From Slackia sp. ZJ119 (GTDB lineage Bacteria; Actinomycetota; Coriobacteriia; Coriobacteriales; Eggerthellaceae): a DNA stretch of 64,000 bases. This document shows positions 8,271-16,022 of the stretch, piece after piece. The notes below the pieces were generated by a model. The model searched no databases, was not told where the DNA came from, and saw nothing but the letters and a program-made list of their open reading frames with translations. The first letter of the stretch is position 1, and the number at the start of each line of letters is the position of its first letter. The translations under genes were made by a program, and so were the position numbers. The stretch spans positions 25,945 through 89,944 of the forward strand of contig NZ_JAAKEN010000014.1 of the NCBI RefSeq assembly GCF_011039175.1, read 5' to 3'.

Positions 8271-8333
8271 GCCCGACGCAGCGCGGCGCCGCAGGTGAAG
8301 GCGCAGATTCAGCCCGACACAGGTGGGCCAGCC

Positions 8334-8461
8334 TATTCCCAAAGCTGGGAATACCTGACAGCTCCTCGCCTTTGACTTGTGCAGCATAAGATTCTTTTAG
8401 AAAGCTCCGCCAGGTGAACACGCAAAGGACGAGAGCCCGCACGAAGTTCATTAGGGCTCTC
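8334..8461. terminator. Two hairpins between convergent genes
   Basis: TATTCCCA/TGGGAATA (8334-8341 and 8346-8353) form a tight 8-bp stem. GAGAGCCC/GGGCTCTC (8431-8438 and 8454-8461) form another. They lie between the VanZ gene (plus) and the HxlR gene (minus). Neither has a strong T-run, so a terminator role is inferred from position. The rest of 8271-8528 shows nothing else. Confidence 0.4.
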
Positions 8462-8528
8462 GATCTTCCCCGCATCGGCTGGTCGGAAGCGCTTTCCGCA
8501 ACAGCGCCGAAAGCCGCTTCGGGCAGGG

Positions 8529-8903
8529 CTACTCGTCGTCTTCGCGCGGCGTGCAGCCGGCGTCTTCGCAGAGCTGCTTTTGGCTCCAAAGCACCATTTC
8601 CTCCAGAATGGGCGCGAACGACATGCCCACGGGCGTGAGGGTGTACTCGACCCGCGGCGGAACCTCGCGGTAGATTTCCCGGTGCAGCAGCCCGTCGGCC
8701 TCCAGTTCGCGCAGCTGCTTGGTGAGCGTCGACTGGGAGATGCCGTCGATTCGGCGCATGAGCTGGCCAAACCGCTGCACGTTGCAGGCGGACACGTACC
8801 ACAGGATGAGAATCTTCCACTTGCCCCCGATGACGGCCTGCAAGCGGCGCATGGACTCGCAGCGAGCCGCCACTTCTTCGGCGGTGAACCTGTTGTCGGT
8901 CAT
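8529..8903 (-). CDS. HxlR-family winged-helix regulator
   Basis: A 124-residue regulator with the HxlR core. It contains VIGGKWKILILWYV near residues 26-39, FGQLMRRIDGISQSTLTKQLRELEADGLLHR at 46-76 and the wing VPPRVEYTLTPVGM. Members sense redox state, aldehydes or disulfide stress. A longer frame exists, but ATG 8903 is preceded by AGAAAGGA and begins where family members begin. It is transcribed away from the hcp gene across about 425 bp, so control of hcp is possible though unproven. Cysteines occur early (CESM) and in the tail, and could serve redox sensing. Confidence 0.87.
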   Translation of the reverse strand: MTDNRFTAEEVAARCESMRRLQAVIGGKWKILILWYVSACNVQRFGQLMRRIDGISQSTLTKQLRELEADGLLHREIYREVPPRVEYTLTPVGMSFAPILEEMVLWSQKQLCEDAGCTPREDDE

Positions 8904-9249
8904 GGGACGTCCTTTCTCCGCGCGGCGCGGATCGAACAGATCGGTCGGGGCGAGAGATGCAGGACGCCTCGCCGCCGGCCGAGCGCAACGCCATTGGTGC
9001 AAATCCGATACTACCACCAAAATGCAGCTGTACCAGCAGAAACCGCACGCATAAGGCGTGTTTTTCGGGACGTTGCGCTCGACCGGCCGCCGCCTCAGGC
9101 CGGCGTCACCCATTTCGCCGGCTTGTCGCCTCCGGCGGCCCGGCCCAGCCCTTCGGCCCGGTCGCGCCGCCCCGGCCCTCCACCAGCCTCCCCTTCCGCT
9201 TCGCCCTTTCTCCATGCGCCAGCCTGCGAAACGCCGCCTAATGCAAAAA

Positions 9250-9264
9250 ACAGTTGTATACTGT
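9250..9264 (+). promoter_or_regulatory. Putative hcp promoter -10 with short dyad
   Basis: TATACT at 9257-9262 lies inside ACAGT-TGTAT-ACTGT (9250-9264), about 65 bp upstream of the hcp start. No clear -35 box is visible, which would fit activator dependence. No HcpR or Fnr consensus was recognised in the 425-bp region between hxlR and hcp. Confidence 0.4.
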
Positions 9265-9328
9265 CCCCGCAGGCCTCACGGCCGCAAGACCTTATGAACG
9301 CATCATCGGACAGAGGAGGAGAGGCAGC

Positions 9329-10900
9329 GTGTTTTGTTTTCAATGCGAGCAGACCGCCAAATGCGCCGGCTGCACAAACGAAATGGGCGTCTGCGGCAAG
9401 AAGGCCGATACGGCAGAGCTCCAAGACAAGCTGACGGGCGCTCTGATCGGCCTTGCCAAAACGATGGAGGGCGTCGAAGGCACGGTCGGCGACTCTGCCG
9501 CCGCCGTGGTCGTGGAGGGTCTGTTCGCCACCCTCACCAACGTGAACTTCGACAATGACGCGATACTTGCCCTCGCGGACCGGGTGGAAGCGGAACGGCA
9601 GAAGCTGGCCTCCGAGTCCGGCAAGGACGCCCCTTCCTACGACATGGGCAAGCTCTGGGGCGCCGACGAGGACGTCCGCTCGCTCAAGTCGCTGATCCTG
9701 TTCGGCATCCGCGGCGTCGCCGCCTACGCATACCACGCGGCCGTTCTCGGCTATACGGACGAGGCGATCCACGCCTTCCTGTACAAGGCGCTGCGTGCCG
9801 TCGGCGCAGACGATTGGGGCACAGACGAACTTTTGCCCATCGTTTTGGAAGTCGGCGAGGTCAACCTTGCGTGCATGGCCCTGCTGGACAAGGCCAACAC
9901 GGAAACCTTCGGCCATCCGGAGCCGACCGAAGTGAGCCAAACCGTGGAAAAAGGCCCGTTCATCGTCATCAGCGGCCATGACCTGCACGACCTGAAGCTG
10001 CTGCTGGAGCAGACGGAGGGCACGGGCGTCAACGTCTACACCCACGGCGAAATGCTGCCCGCCCATGCCTACCCGGCATTCAAACAATATCCCCACCTGA
10101 AGGGCAACTTCGGCACCGCATGGCAAAACCAGCAGAAAGAGTTCGCCGACCTACCGGCGCCGGTCCTCTTCACCACGAACTGCCTGATGCCGCCAAAGGA
10201 AAGCTATGCCGACCGAGTGTTCACCACCGATGCGGTGGGCTATCCCGGCCTGCAGCACGTCGGGCCGGACAAGGCCTTCTCGCCCGTCATCGAAAAGGCC
10301 TTGGAGCTGGGCGGCTTCGACAGCGACACCACGCTTTCCGGCATCAACGGCGGCAATGCCGTCATGACCGGCTTCGCGAGAAACGCCGTCATGTCCGTCG
10401 CCGAAACGGTGGTCGACGCCGTCAAGGCGGGCGCCATCAAGCACTTCTTCCTCGTCGGGGGCTGCGACGGCAGCAGGCCCGGCAGAAACTACTACACCGA
10501 GTTCGTCAAGCAGACGCCCAAAGACACCGTGGTGCTGACGCTGGCCTGCGGCAAGTTCCGCTTCAACGACCTGGATCTCGGCACCATCGGCGGCCTGCCC
10601 CGGCTGATGGACATCGGGCAGTGCAACGACGCCTACTCCGCCATCCAGATCGCCCTGGCCTTGGCGGACGCCTTCGGCTGCGGCGTCAACGACCTGCCCC
10701 TGAGCATGGTTTTGAGCTGGTACGAGCAGAAGGCCGTCTGCATCCTTTTGACGCTGCTGCACCTCGGGATCACCGACATTCGCCTTGGGCCCACGCTGCC
10801 TGCGTTCATCTCCCCCAACGTGTTGAACCTCTTGGTTGAGAAGTTCGACATCGCGCCGATCACCACGCCCGAAGAAGACCTCAAGGCCATTTTGGGATAA
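9329..10900 (+). CDS. hcp: Hybrid cluster protein (hydroxylamine/NO reductase)
   Basis: A 523-residue cytosolic enzyme of the Hcp (prismane) family, about the usual length. The N-terminal cysteine motif MFCFQCEQTAKCAGC with GVCGK ligates the 4Fe-4S cluster. Downstream, residues around LVGGCDGSRPGRNYYTEF, VLTLACGKFRF and GQCNDAYSA supply ligands to the hybrid Fe-S-O cluster. Hcp reduces nitric oxide to N2O or hydroxylamine to ammonia and protects anaerobes from nitrosative stress. GAGGAGAGG precedes the GTG at 9329, which I prefer over a longer upstream frame because it gives the canonical N-terminus. No hcr reductase gene is adjacent. Confidence 0.95.
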   Translation: MFCFQCEQTAKCAGCTNEMGVCGKKADTAELQDKLTGALIGLAKTMEGVEGTVGDSAAAVVVEGLFATLTNVNFDNDAILALADRVEAERQKLASESGKDAPSYDMGKLWGADEDVRSLKSLILFGIRGVAAYAYHAAVLGYTDEAIHAFLYKALRAVGADDWGTDELLPIVLEVGEVNLACMALLDKANTETFGHPEPTEVSQTVEKGPFIVISGHDLHDLKLLLEQTEGTGVNVYTHGEMLPAHAYPAFKQYPHLKGNFGTAWQNQQKEFADLPAPVLFTTNCLMPPKESYADRVFTTDAVGYPGLQHVGPDKAFSPVIEKALELGGFDSDTTLSGINGGNAVMTGFARNAVMSVAETVVDAVKAGAIKHFFLVGGCDGSRPGRNYYTEFVKQTPKDTVVLTLACGKFRFNDLDLGTIGGLPRLMDIGQCNDAYSAIQIALALADAFGCGVNDLPLSMVLSWYEQKAVCILLTLLHLGITDIRLGPTLPAFISPNVLNLLVEKFDIAPITTPEEDLKAILG

Positions 10901-10985
10901 CGAGCGGCAAGCGTCGCAACCACGCCGGAAATGCAAAACGCGCCGGCTTCGCGCCGAAGGGGGCCGTAACGGAAGTTGCAGCCCC

Positions 10986-11061
10986 AGAGGTGACAGAGGG
11001 ACGGGGTATTCGTCAGGCCGGCGCGCCGGCCTGACGAATACCCCGTCCCTCTGTCACCTCT
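10986..11061. repeat. Perfect 76-bp palindrome, copy B of the family
   Basis: The two 38-bp arms (10986-11023 and 11024-11061) are exact reverse complements with no spacer. The core is the same as copy A (GACAGAGGGACGGGGTATTC then GTCAGGCCGGC), but the outer flank is AGAGGT rather than AGCT. It lies between hcp and the XRE gene. The rest of 10901-11204 shows no gene. Confidence 0.9.
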
Positions 11062-11204
11062 CCCTCTGAGGGGGCGGTCTTGAGCAGCCCCACGCGCAAT
11101 TTCGCCGCTTTCCACCCAGAATCGCCAATCGAGGGGTGGCCATTGCGCGGATTTTTGGTTCACTTGATGCATGTCGTACCGACCCGACCTTCACAGGAGC
11201 AGAA

Positions 11205-11684
11205 ATGAACCAAACATCCATCGGCAGCTACATCGCGCTCAAGCGCAAGCAGAAAAACCTCACGCAGGGCCAGCTCGCAGAGATGCTCGGCGTTTCGAAC
11301 AAGACGATATCGAAGTGGGAAACCGGGAAATGCATGCCCGACTACGCCACCATCCCAAGCTTGTGCGAGGCGCTCGAGACAACCGTCGCAGAGCTTCTTG
11401 ACGGCGAAGACGCAGAACCCAACAGCCTGCGGCTCTACGACAACAAGCAAACGCTCGAACTCATCGCTGCCGCACAGACAAGGGCGACCAACAGCGCCCT
11501 GCTTGAAGCAGGGCATTCGATCATGATAGGGATAGCCTTCATTGCGACAGCGATCGCGCTCATAGACGTCAACCCCCTCATAGCAAGCTTCATTGCAGGG
11601 ATAACCGCCGTGATAATCGTCCTCGGCGTCTACTCGGTAATTGAAGAAAGGCGGTTTGCGGCCAAGGCAAAAGACCGCCCGTAG
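11205..11684 (+). CDS. XRE-family regulator with two membrane helices
   Basis: A 159-residue protein. Residues 5-62 are a Cro/CI helix-turn-helix (IALKRKQKNLTQGQLAEML, GVSNKTISKWETGKCMPDY). The C-terminal half has two hydrophobic stretches (about residues 103-122 and 124-144) ending in a basic tail, so the DNA-binding domain is probably membrane-tethered. ACAGGAGC precedes ATG 11205, which is chosen over an upstream in-frame ATG without a site. Such proteins often respond to envelope stress; the target is unknown and no partner gene adjoins it. Confidence 0.82.
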   Translation: MNQTSIGSYIALKRKQKNLTQGQLAEMLGVSNKTISKWETGKCMPDYATIPSLCEALETTVAELLDGEDAEPNSLRLYDNKQTLELIAAAQTRATNSALLEAGHSIMIGIAFIATAIALIDVNPLIASFIAGITAVIIVLGVYSVIEERRFAAKAKDRP

Positions 11685-11872
11685 CGCCAGCCGAGGCAAA
11701 CAGCCCAGTCATTCGCTCCTGCCGTGGAACACACGCCCGGGCCCTCCTGTCTCTGCCCAAGCTTGCCGGGAGCAAACGGCTCCGGTTTTGCTTAAAAACC
11801 CCTCGGCGCCCCTCATGCACAGGTCGAAACGAGCTATTCAAGGCAAGGGTGGTCAGATTTACGAATAAGAAA

Positions 11873-11968
11873 TTAAAAATTCCGTGTCAAGACACACTTT
11901 TTTGGAATAGTATTTGCTGTTACACTTCGCCTAGTTAAAAATGCCGTGTCAAGACACGTATTATTGGA
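11873..11968 (+). promoter_or_regulatory. Two 34-bp direct repeats with GTGTCAAGACAC dyads upstream of the ATPase
   Basis: Copies at 11873-11906 and 11935-11968 share TTAAAAAT, CCGTGTCAAGACAC and TTGGA, 62 bp apart. Each contains the dyad GTGTC-AA-GACAC (11884-11895 and 11946-11957). The second copy runs into the ribosome binding site of the gene starting at 11976, so a protein or RNA structure bound here would control both transcription and translation. Confidence 0.7.
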
Positions 11969-11975
11969 GTGGCGA

Positions 11976-13220
11976 ATGAGCATACCAAGACCAAAATACC
12001 TTGAAAAGCTCGTTGCGAAGAAAAGCAACGGCCTCGTGAAGGTGGTGACGGGCGTCAGGAGATGCGGAAAGTCCTTCCTCCTGTTCAACCTGTTCAAGGA
12101 ACACCTGCTTTCCGAGGGCGTGCCTGCCGAGAACATCGTCGAGGTCGCCTTCGACGAATACGAGTCAAAACGGCTCAGAGACCCTGATGCGTTCTACCCC
12201 TGGGCGAAGGAGCGCCTGGCGGCAGACGGGAAGCGCTACGTCCTTCTTGACGAGGTCCAGCTCCTGAGCGACTTCGAGGAGGTCTTGATCGGCCTGATGC
12301 GCATGCCCGACGTCGACGTGTACGTCACCGGGTCGAACGCCAAGCTCTTGTCAAAGGACATCATCACGGAGTTCCGCGGCCGCGGCGACGAGGTGCGCGT
12401 GCGGCCTCTGTCCTTTTCCGAGTTCATGAGAGCCTACGGCGGCGACGCCCGCAGGGGCTTCGAGGAGTATTCCGTCTACGGCGGCATGCCCGCCACCGTC
12501 GGGATGGACGCCCAGGCCAAGACGGCGTACTTGGAAGGCATCTTCAGGGAGATCTATGTCAACGACATCGCCGAGCGCAACGGCATCCGAGACGCAGGCG
12601 AGCTCGAGGCGCTGTTGGACATCCTTTCCTCGGGAATAGGTTCGCTTACCAACCCGAAGAAGGTCTCCGACACGTTCAGGTCCAAGGGGTCGACCCTGTC
12701 TCCCAAGACGGCGAGGGCCTACATCGACCACCTCATCGACGCGTTCGTCATCGAGGAGGCCAAGCGCTATGACGTCAAGGGCAGGGCCTACATCGGCACG
12801 CCCTTCAAGTACTACTTTTGCGACCTGGGCCTGCGGAACGCTCGCATGAATTTCCGCCAGGTCGAGCCGAGTCACGCCATGGAGAACGTCATCTACAACG
12901 AGCTTGCAGGTCGCGGGTTCGGGGTGGACGTGGGCGTCGTGAACGCCTTCTCGAAAAACGCCGAGGGCAAAAGCGTTCGATCGACGCTCGAGATCGACTT
13001 CGTGTGCAACAAGGGCGACCGCCGCTTCTACATCCAGTCGTCGTACGCTGTCCCTGATCGGGGCAAAATGGACCAGGAGCTCGCGTCCCTGCGGAAGGTG
13101 GACGACTCGTTCGAGAAGATCGTCGTGGTGCGAGACCCCATCGTGCCCCGCAGGGACGAGTCGGGCTTTCTGTTCGTCGGCATCGAGGACTTCCTGCTGG
13201 ACGAGTCATTCCTCGGTTAG
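11976..13220 (+). CDS. AAA_14/DUF4143 ATPase (first copy)
   Basis: A 414-residue protein. The N-terminal AAA domain has Walker A VTGVRRCGKSFLLF (about residues 22-35), Walker B YVLLDEVQLL (near 90-99) and a sensor VYVTGSNAKLLS. The C-terminal DUF4143 domain (about 200-400) has an EIDFVC stretch and a late VVVRD strand, typical of PD-(D/E)XK-like folds. Such genes are scattered and often horizontally moved in gut bacteria; the function is unknown. GGAG spaces to ATG 11976, which begins MSIPRPKYLEKL as in relatives. A repeat-rich segment follows the stop. Confidence 0.85.
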   Translation: MSIPRPKYLEKLVAKKSNGLVKVVTGVRRCGKSFLLFNLFKEHLLSEGVPAENIVEVAFDEYESKRLRDPDAFYPWAKERLAADGKRYVLLDEVQLLSDFEEVLIGLMRMPDVDVYVTGSNAKLLSKDIITEFRGRGDEVRVRPLSFSEFMRAYGGDARRGFEEYSVYGGMPATVGMDAQAKTAYLEGIFREIYVNDIAERNGIRDAGELEALLDILSSGIGSLTNPKKVSDTFRSKGSTLSPKTARAYIDHLIDAFVIEEAKRYDVKGRAYIGTPFKYYFCDLGLRNARMNFRQVEPSHAMENVIYNELAGRGFGVDVGVVNAFSKNAEGKSVRSTLEIDFVCNKGDRRFYIQSSYAVPDRGKMDQELASLRKVDDSFEKIVVVRDPIVPRRDESGFLFVGIEDFLLDESFLG

Positions 13221-13321
13221 GAAAGCACTGATTAAAGCCGTCTTGTCATGCGTTTGCAGGGTGGATGGCTGGGGGCCGAAAACCGAGCGAGCGCACTGGC
13301 GTGCGCAAACGAGGTTTGAGG

Positions 13322-13394
13322 CCGCCAGGCGCCGCCCTGCAGACGCAGGGCTGGCGGAATTGATCAGTGTTTCCCTAGGGAAACACTGATCAAT
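13322..13394. repeat. Hairpin plus 36-bp CCTAGGG palindrome
   Basis: A hairpin (CCGCCAG 13322-13328 with CTGGCGG 13351-13357, enclosing CCCTGC/GCAGGG) is followed by a perfect 36-bp palindrome at 13359-13394, centred on CCCTAGGG and edged by ATTGATCAGTGTTT. The stop codon of the gene at 13390-13845 lies in its right edge. Related fragments occur at 5468, 7533 and 36832-36848 (GCTGGCGGAAT then GGTCAGCGCTTCT). The arrangement suggests an interspersed non-autonomous element. Confidence 0.75.
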
Positions 13395-13845
13395 CAGCGT
13401 TTCCGAACACATCAAATGCACGGTCGCAGCGGGCGAACGCGCGAGCGCTTGCGGCCAGCTGCATGACGCCGAGCACGAGGTAGAACACAGACAGCCCGTT
13501 GGGAATGAACGCCAGTTCAAAGACGGTCCACGCTATCAGCAGCACGCCCGCAACGCAGCCCCAGGCGTAAGACGCCCTGCGGTCGCCGCGAAACCGCAGC
13601 ACGAGCGCAACGACGTTCGGCACGCCGTTCACCAGCGCCAAAGCAAGCCCTGGCCACAGAAAGTCGCTCTTCATGAAGTCCGGCAGCGGCAGCGGGCCGA
13701 GCAGCGACACCGGCATCCAGTCGTTCCACGAAAGCGGCAGCATCCACAGTGCGCTCGCCATCATCCAAAGCCCGCACGCCAACGCGCACGCCCCGTCGAA
13801 CCAGTTCATGAAAAGCGCGAACCCTCGCGCCGCCTTGTCCAGCAT
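13390..13845 (-). CDS. Small polytopic membrane protein, unknown function
   Basis: A 151-residue protein with four hydrophobic segments (about residues 14-36, 59-80, 89-110 and 114-135). The connecting loops contain SWNDWMPVSL and RFRGDRRASYAWG. No conserved family is recognised. GAGGAAGG before ATG 13845 makes this start better than the ATG six codons upstream. The stop codon is inside the palindrome at 13359-13394, so the last residues (FGNAD) come from the repeat. It may be co-transcribed with nothing, since the next gene upstream (13941-14492) is 95 bp away on the same strand. Confidence 0.6.
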   Translation of the reverse strand: MLDKAARGFALFMNWFDGACALACGLWMMASALWMLPLSWNDWMPVSLLGPLPLPDFMKSDFLWPGLALALVNGVPNVVALVLRFRGDRRASYAWGCVAGVLLIAWTVFELAFIPNGLSVFYLVLGVMQLAASARAFARCDRAFDVFGNAD

Positions 13846-13940
13846 GTTGTGCCTTCCTCGCATGTCTCGCCCGGCCGGCCTTCCGCTTCTTTTCAGGAAG
13901 CATCGGCCGGCGCCGTTCGCACCAAAGATGACTGAATAAG

Positions 13941-14492
13941 TCAGTTTTTTCCGAGGCCGCCTATATGCTCGAGCACCGGTTTGAGGGATTCGCGGTCGGT
14001 GCCGTCGAAGCCTTCCCGCATGACGTCGAGCATCTCCCGGGCCTTCGCATCGTGCTCCGCGTTCTTCCCGAGCATGCGGAAGAACAGGCGCATGGCCACC
14101 TTGTCGGTCATGCCGAGCCGGTCGAAGTCGAACCCCCCGTGGCAGTAGAAATGCGGCAGGTTCGGGTATTCCTCTTCCGGGAACGTCCTGCGAAAGGCCT
14201 GCTCTACCTCGTCTTCGTCCGACCAGCCCGAATCAGGCGGCGGCGTGGCCCCGGTCGCCAGCACGACCACTTGCACGTCGGGATGCTGCGCCATGGCCTG
14301 CTTGGCCCATGCGGCGCCCTTGATCGTCGCCGCGTGGAACCAGCTGCAAAAGACCAAGACGTCCAACGCCGCCACGTCGATGCTGCCGCGCTCGGCATAC
14401 GCAACGGCCGGCCAGCCAAGGTCTTCCGCCAGCCACCGGGCGTACTTCTCGGTAAACCCCGTTTGAGAGCAATAGACGATCGCCCCGTTCAT
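13941..14492 (-). CDS. Flavodoxin-domain protein
   Basis: A 183-residue flavodoxin-fold protein starting MNGAIVYCSQTGFTEKYARWLA. The SQTGFTEKYA loop is the FMN phosphate-binding T/S-x-T-G-x-T motif. FCSWFHAATIKG corresponds to the second flavin loop, and GGFDFDRLGMTDK lies in the C-terminal part typical of flavodoxin_5/protoporphyrinogen-oxidase-like members. It likely transfers electrons in the cytosol; the partner is unknown. Its start codon directly abuts the TetR stop and its AGGAGG lies within the last TetR codons, so the two genes are coupled and TetR probably controls it. Confidence 0.87.
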   Translation of the reverse strand: MNGAIVYCSQTGFTEKYARWLAEDLGWPAVAYAERGSIDVAALDVLVFCSWFHAATIKGAAWAKQAMAQHPDVQVVVLATGATPPPDSGWSDEDEVEQAFRRTFPEEEYPNLPHFYCHGGFDFDRLGMTDKVAMRLFFRMLGKNAEHDAKAREMLDVMREGFDGTDRESLKPVLEHIGGLGKN

Positions 14493-15113
14493 TCACTTCC
14501 TCCTTTTCCCGTGCGCCGCGTTGAACGCGGCAAGATGCCTTTCGCAAAACTCCCGCGCCGCCTCCGCCTCCATTTCAGAGTCCATGGCCATGAACAGAGG
14601 GCCGTGGAACTGCTCGGCGGCGAGCCGCGTGTCGCAGGGCTCGAAGATCCCGACGTCGACCAGGTGCGAGAAAACCGTCTCCTGCAGCCTGATCGGGCGG
14701 ATGACGAACACCCCTTTGTAGAGTTCGGCGCACCGCTCGTCGCTGTAGCGGCCGGCCGCCAGCATGCGCCGGAAAAGCCTGATCCGGTCGTCCTCGAAAA
14801 ACGGCGCGTAACTGTTCCAAACCAGCTTTGCGAGGGCGTCCCCCTTGGCCTTCGAGTAGGCCTGCGGGTCGTCATCCGGCCGGGCGATGGCCCCGGCGCT
14901 GCGCACGCTGCGCTCGACGTAGGCCGTCTCGCGTTCTATGAGGGCGTCAAAGATCTCCCGCTTCCCGCCGAAATGGTTGTAGAGCGACGCGGCCTTGACT
15001 CCCACGGCGCTTGCTATGTCGCGAACGGTCGTCGCCGCGTACCCTTTTTGGCTGAACAGCACGAACGCCTCGTCCAGTATGCGCTCCCGCGCGTCTCCGC
15101 CCACTTTTGGCAC
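14493..15113 (-). CDS. TetR-family repressor
   Basis: A 206-residue regulator. The N-terminal helix-turn-helix occupies residues 8-54 (RERILDEAFVLFSQKGYAAT, VRDIASAVGVKAASLYNHFGGK). The C-terminal ligand-binding domain resembles TetR members that accept hydrophobic compounds. AAGGAGG before the GTG at 15113 fixes the start. It leads a two-gene operon with the flavodoxin gene, and a dyad upstream (15151-15162) is a likely operator, so autorepression is expected. The inducing ligand is unknown. Confidence 0.9.
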   Translation of the reverse strand: MPKVGGDARERILDEAFVLFSQKGYAATTVRDIASAVGVKAASLYNHFGGKREIFDALIERETAYVERSVRSAGAIARPDDDPQAYSKAKGDALAKLVWNSYAPFFEDDRIRLFRRMLAAGRYSDERCAELYKGVFVIRPIRLQETVFSHLVDVGIFEPCDTRLAAEQFHGPLFMAMDSEMEAEAAREFCERHLAAFNAAHGKRRK

Positions 15114-15150
15114 GATGCCTCCTTGTCGCGGTGCGTTGTTTTATACTAAC

Positions 15151-15162
15151 TAACATTTGTTA
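15151..15162 (-). promoter_or_regulatory. TetR operator and promoter region
   Basis: TAACATTTGTTA is a TAACA-TT-TGTTA dyad flanked by a further TAAC (15147-15150). It lies 38 bp upstream of the TetR gene, next to a TATAAA-like -10 on the minus strand near 15139-15145. Location and symmetry fit autoregulation by the TetR protein. Confidence 0.5.
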
Positions 15163-15293
15163 ATATAGCAGAAAGGATGGCCCTTGGCAAACGCCAAAGC
15201 GCAGATCAAGGAAGCCGGGGCTCGGCAACGCCGCTTTCATAGGCTACAATGGTCGGCCCGCAATCGGATGTCGGCGTGTCGAAAGGCGTGAAA

Positions 15294-15959
15294 ATGGATT
15301 CATTCGCTTGGGCGGAGGAAGCCGCCCAAAAACTGAACGAGCAGTTTGGAAGCCGCCTGGCCTTTGTCGGCCTGCAAGGCTCGCGCGCCCGAGGCGAAGC
15401 ATCGGAGGCGAGCGACATAGACCTCGTCGTGCTTGTCGACAATTTAGACGACACCGACCTGGCCGCATGCAAGGCGACCATCCAATCCATGCCTCACGCG
15501 GAGCTGGCCTGCGGATTCATCGGCTCTCCAAACGTCCTGGCGAAATGGCCGCGCCACGAGCTGTTCCAGTTCGCAAACGACACCGTCCCTTTGTGCGGCA
15601 AACTGCCCTTCGCCCCGTCCGACTTCACCTGCGAAGAGGCGAAAGAGGCCGCTCGCATCGGCGCGTCCGGCATCTACCACGCCACGTGCCATTCCGCCGT
15701 GTTCGACGGCGACGCAGAAGAAGGCATCCTGCGCGAGGCGGCCAAAGGCGCCGTCTTCGCGCTGCAGGCCCTTCATTTTTCCCGAACCGGCGAATATGTG
15801 CGAAAGAAGTCGGACCTTGCCACGGTTTTGAGCGGAGAAGACGCGGCAGTCCTCGCCTGGGCTTTGAAGGCCAAAGCGCTTCCGAAACTGGCGCCGCAAG
15901 ACGTGCGCGAATTGTCGCGCCTGCTTCTCAGGTGGTCGGAAGGCGTCATCGCGTCTTAG
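15294..15959 (+). CDS. Nucleotidyltransferase-domain protein
   Basis: A 221-residue protein with an N-terminal minimal nucleotidyltransferase motif: FVGLQGSRARGEASEASDIDLVV at about residues 22-44, where GSRARG and D-x-D are the nucleotide and metal-binding elements. The rest (AAKGAVFALQALHFSRTGEYVRKK) resembles the helical HEPN/substrate domain found in such proteins. A longer frame starts at 15249, but GAAAGG spaces well to ATG 15294. It is not next to an obvious antitoxin. The likely activity is nucleotidyl transfer to a protein, tRNA or small molecule; the target is unknown. Confidence 0.8.
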   Translation: MDSFAWAEEAAQKLNEQFGSRLAFVGLQGSRARGEASEASDIDLVVLVDNLDDTDLAACKATIQSMPHAELACGFIGSPNVLAKWPRHELFQFANDTVPLCGKLPFAPSDFTCEEAKEAARIGASGIYHATCHSAVFDGDAEEGILREAAKGAVFALQALHFSRTGEYVRKKSDLATVLSGEDAAVLAWALKAKALPKLAPQDVRELSRLLLRWSEGVIAS

Positions 15960-16022
15960 TCCCAAGCGCGTCGCTCGCCAGGGCTGGCAGCTCGCCGGGG
16001 CCGCCCCCCGACACGCCCCGCC

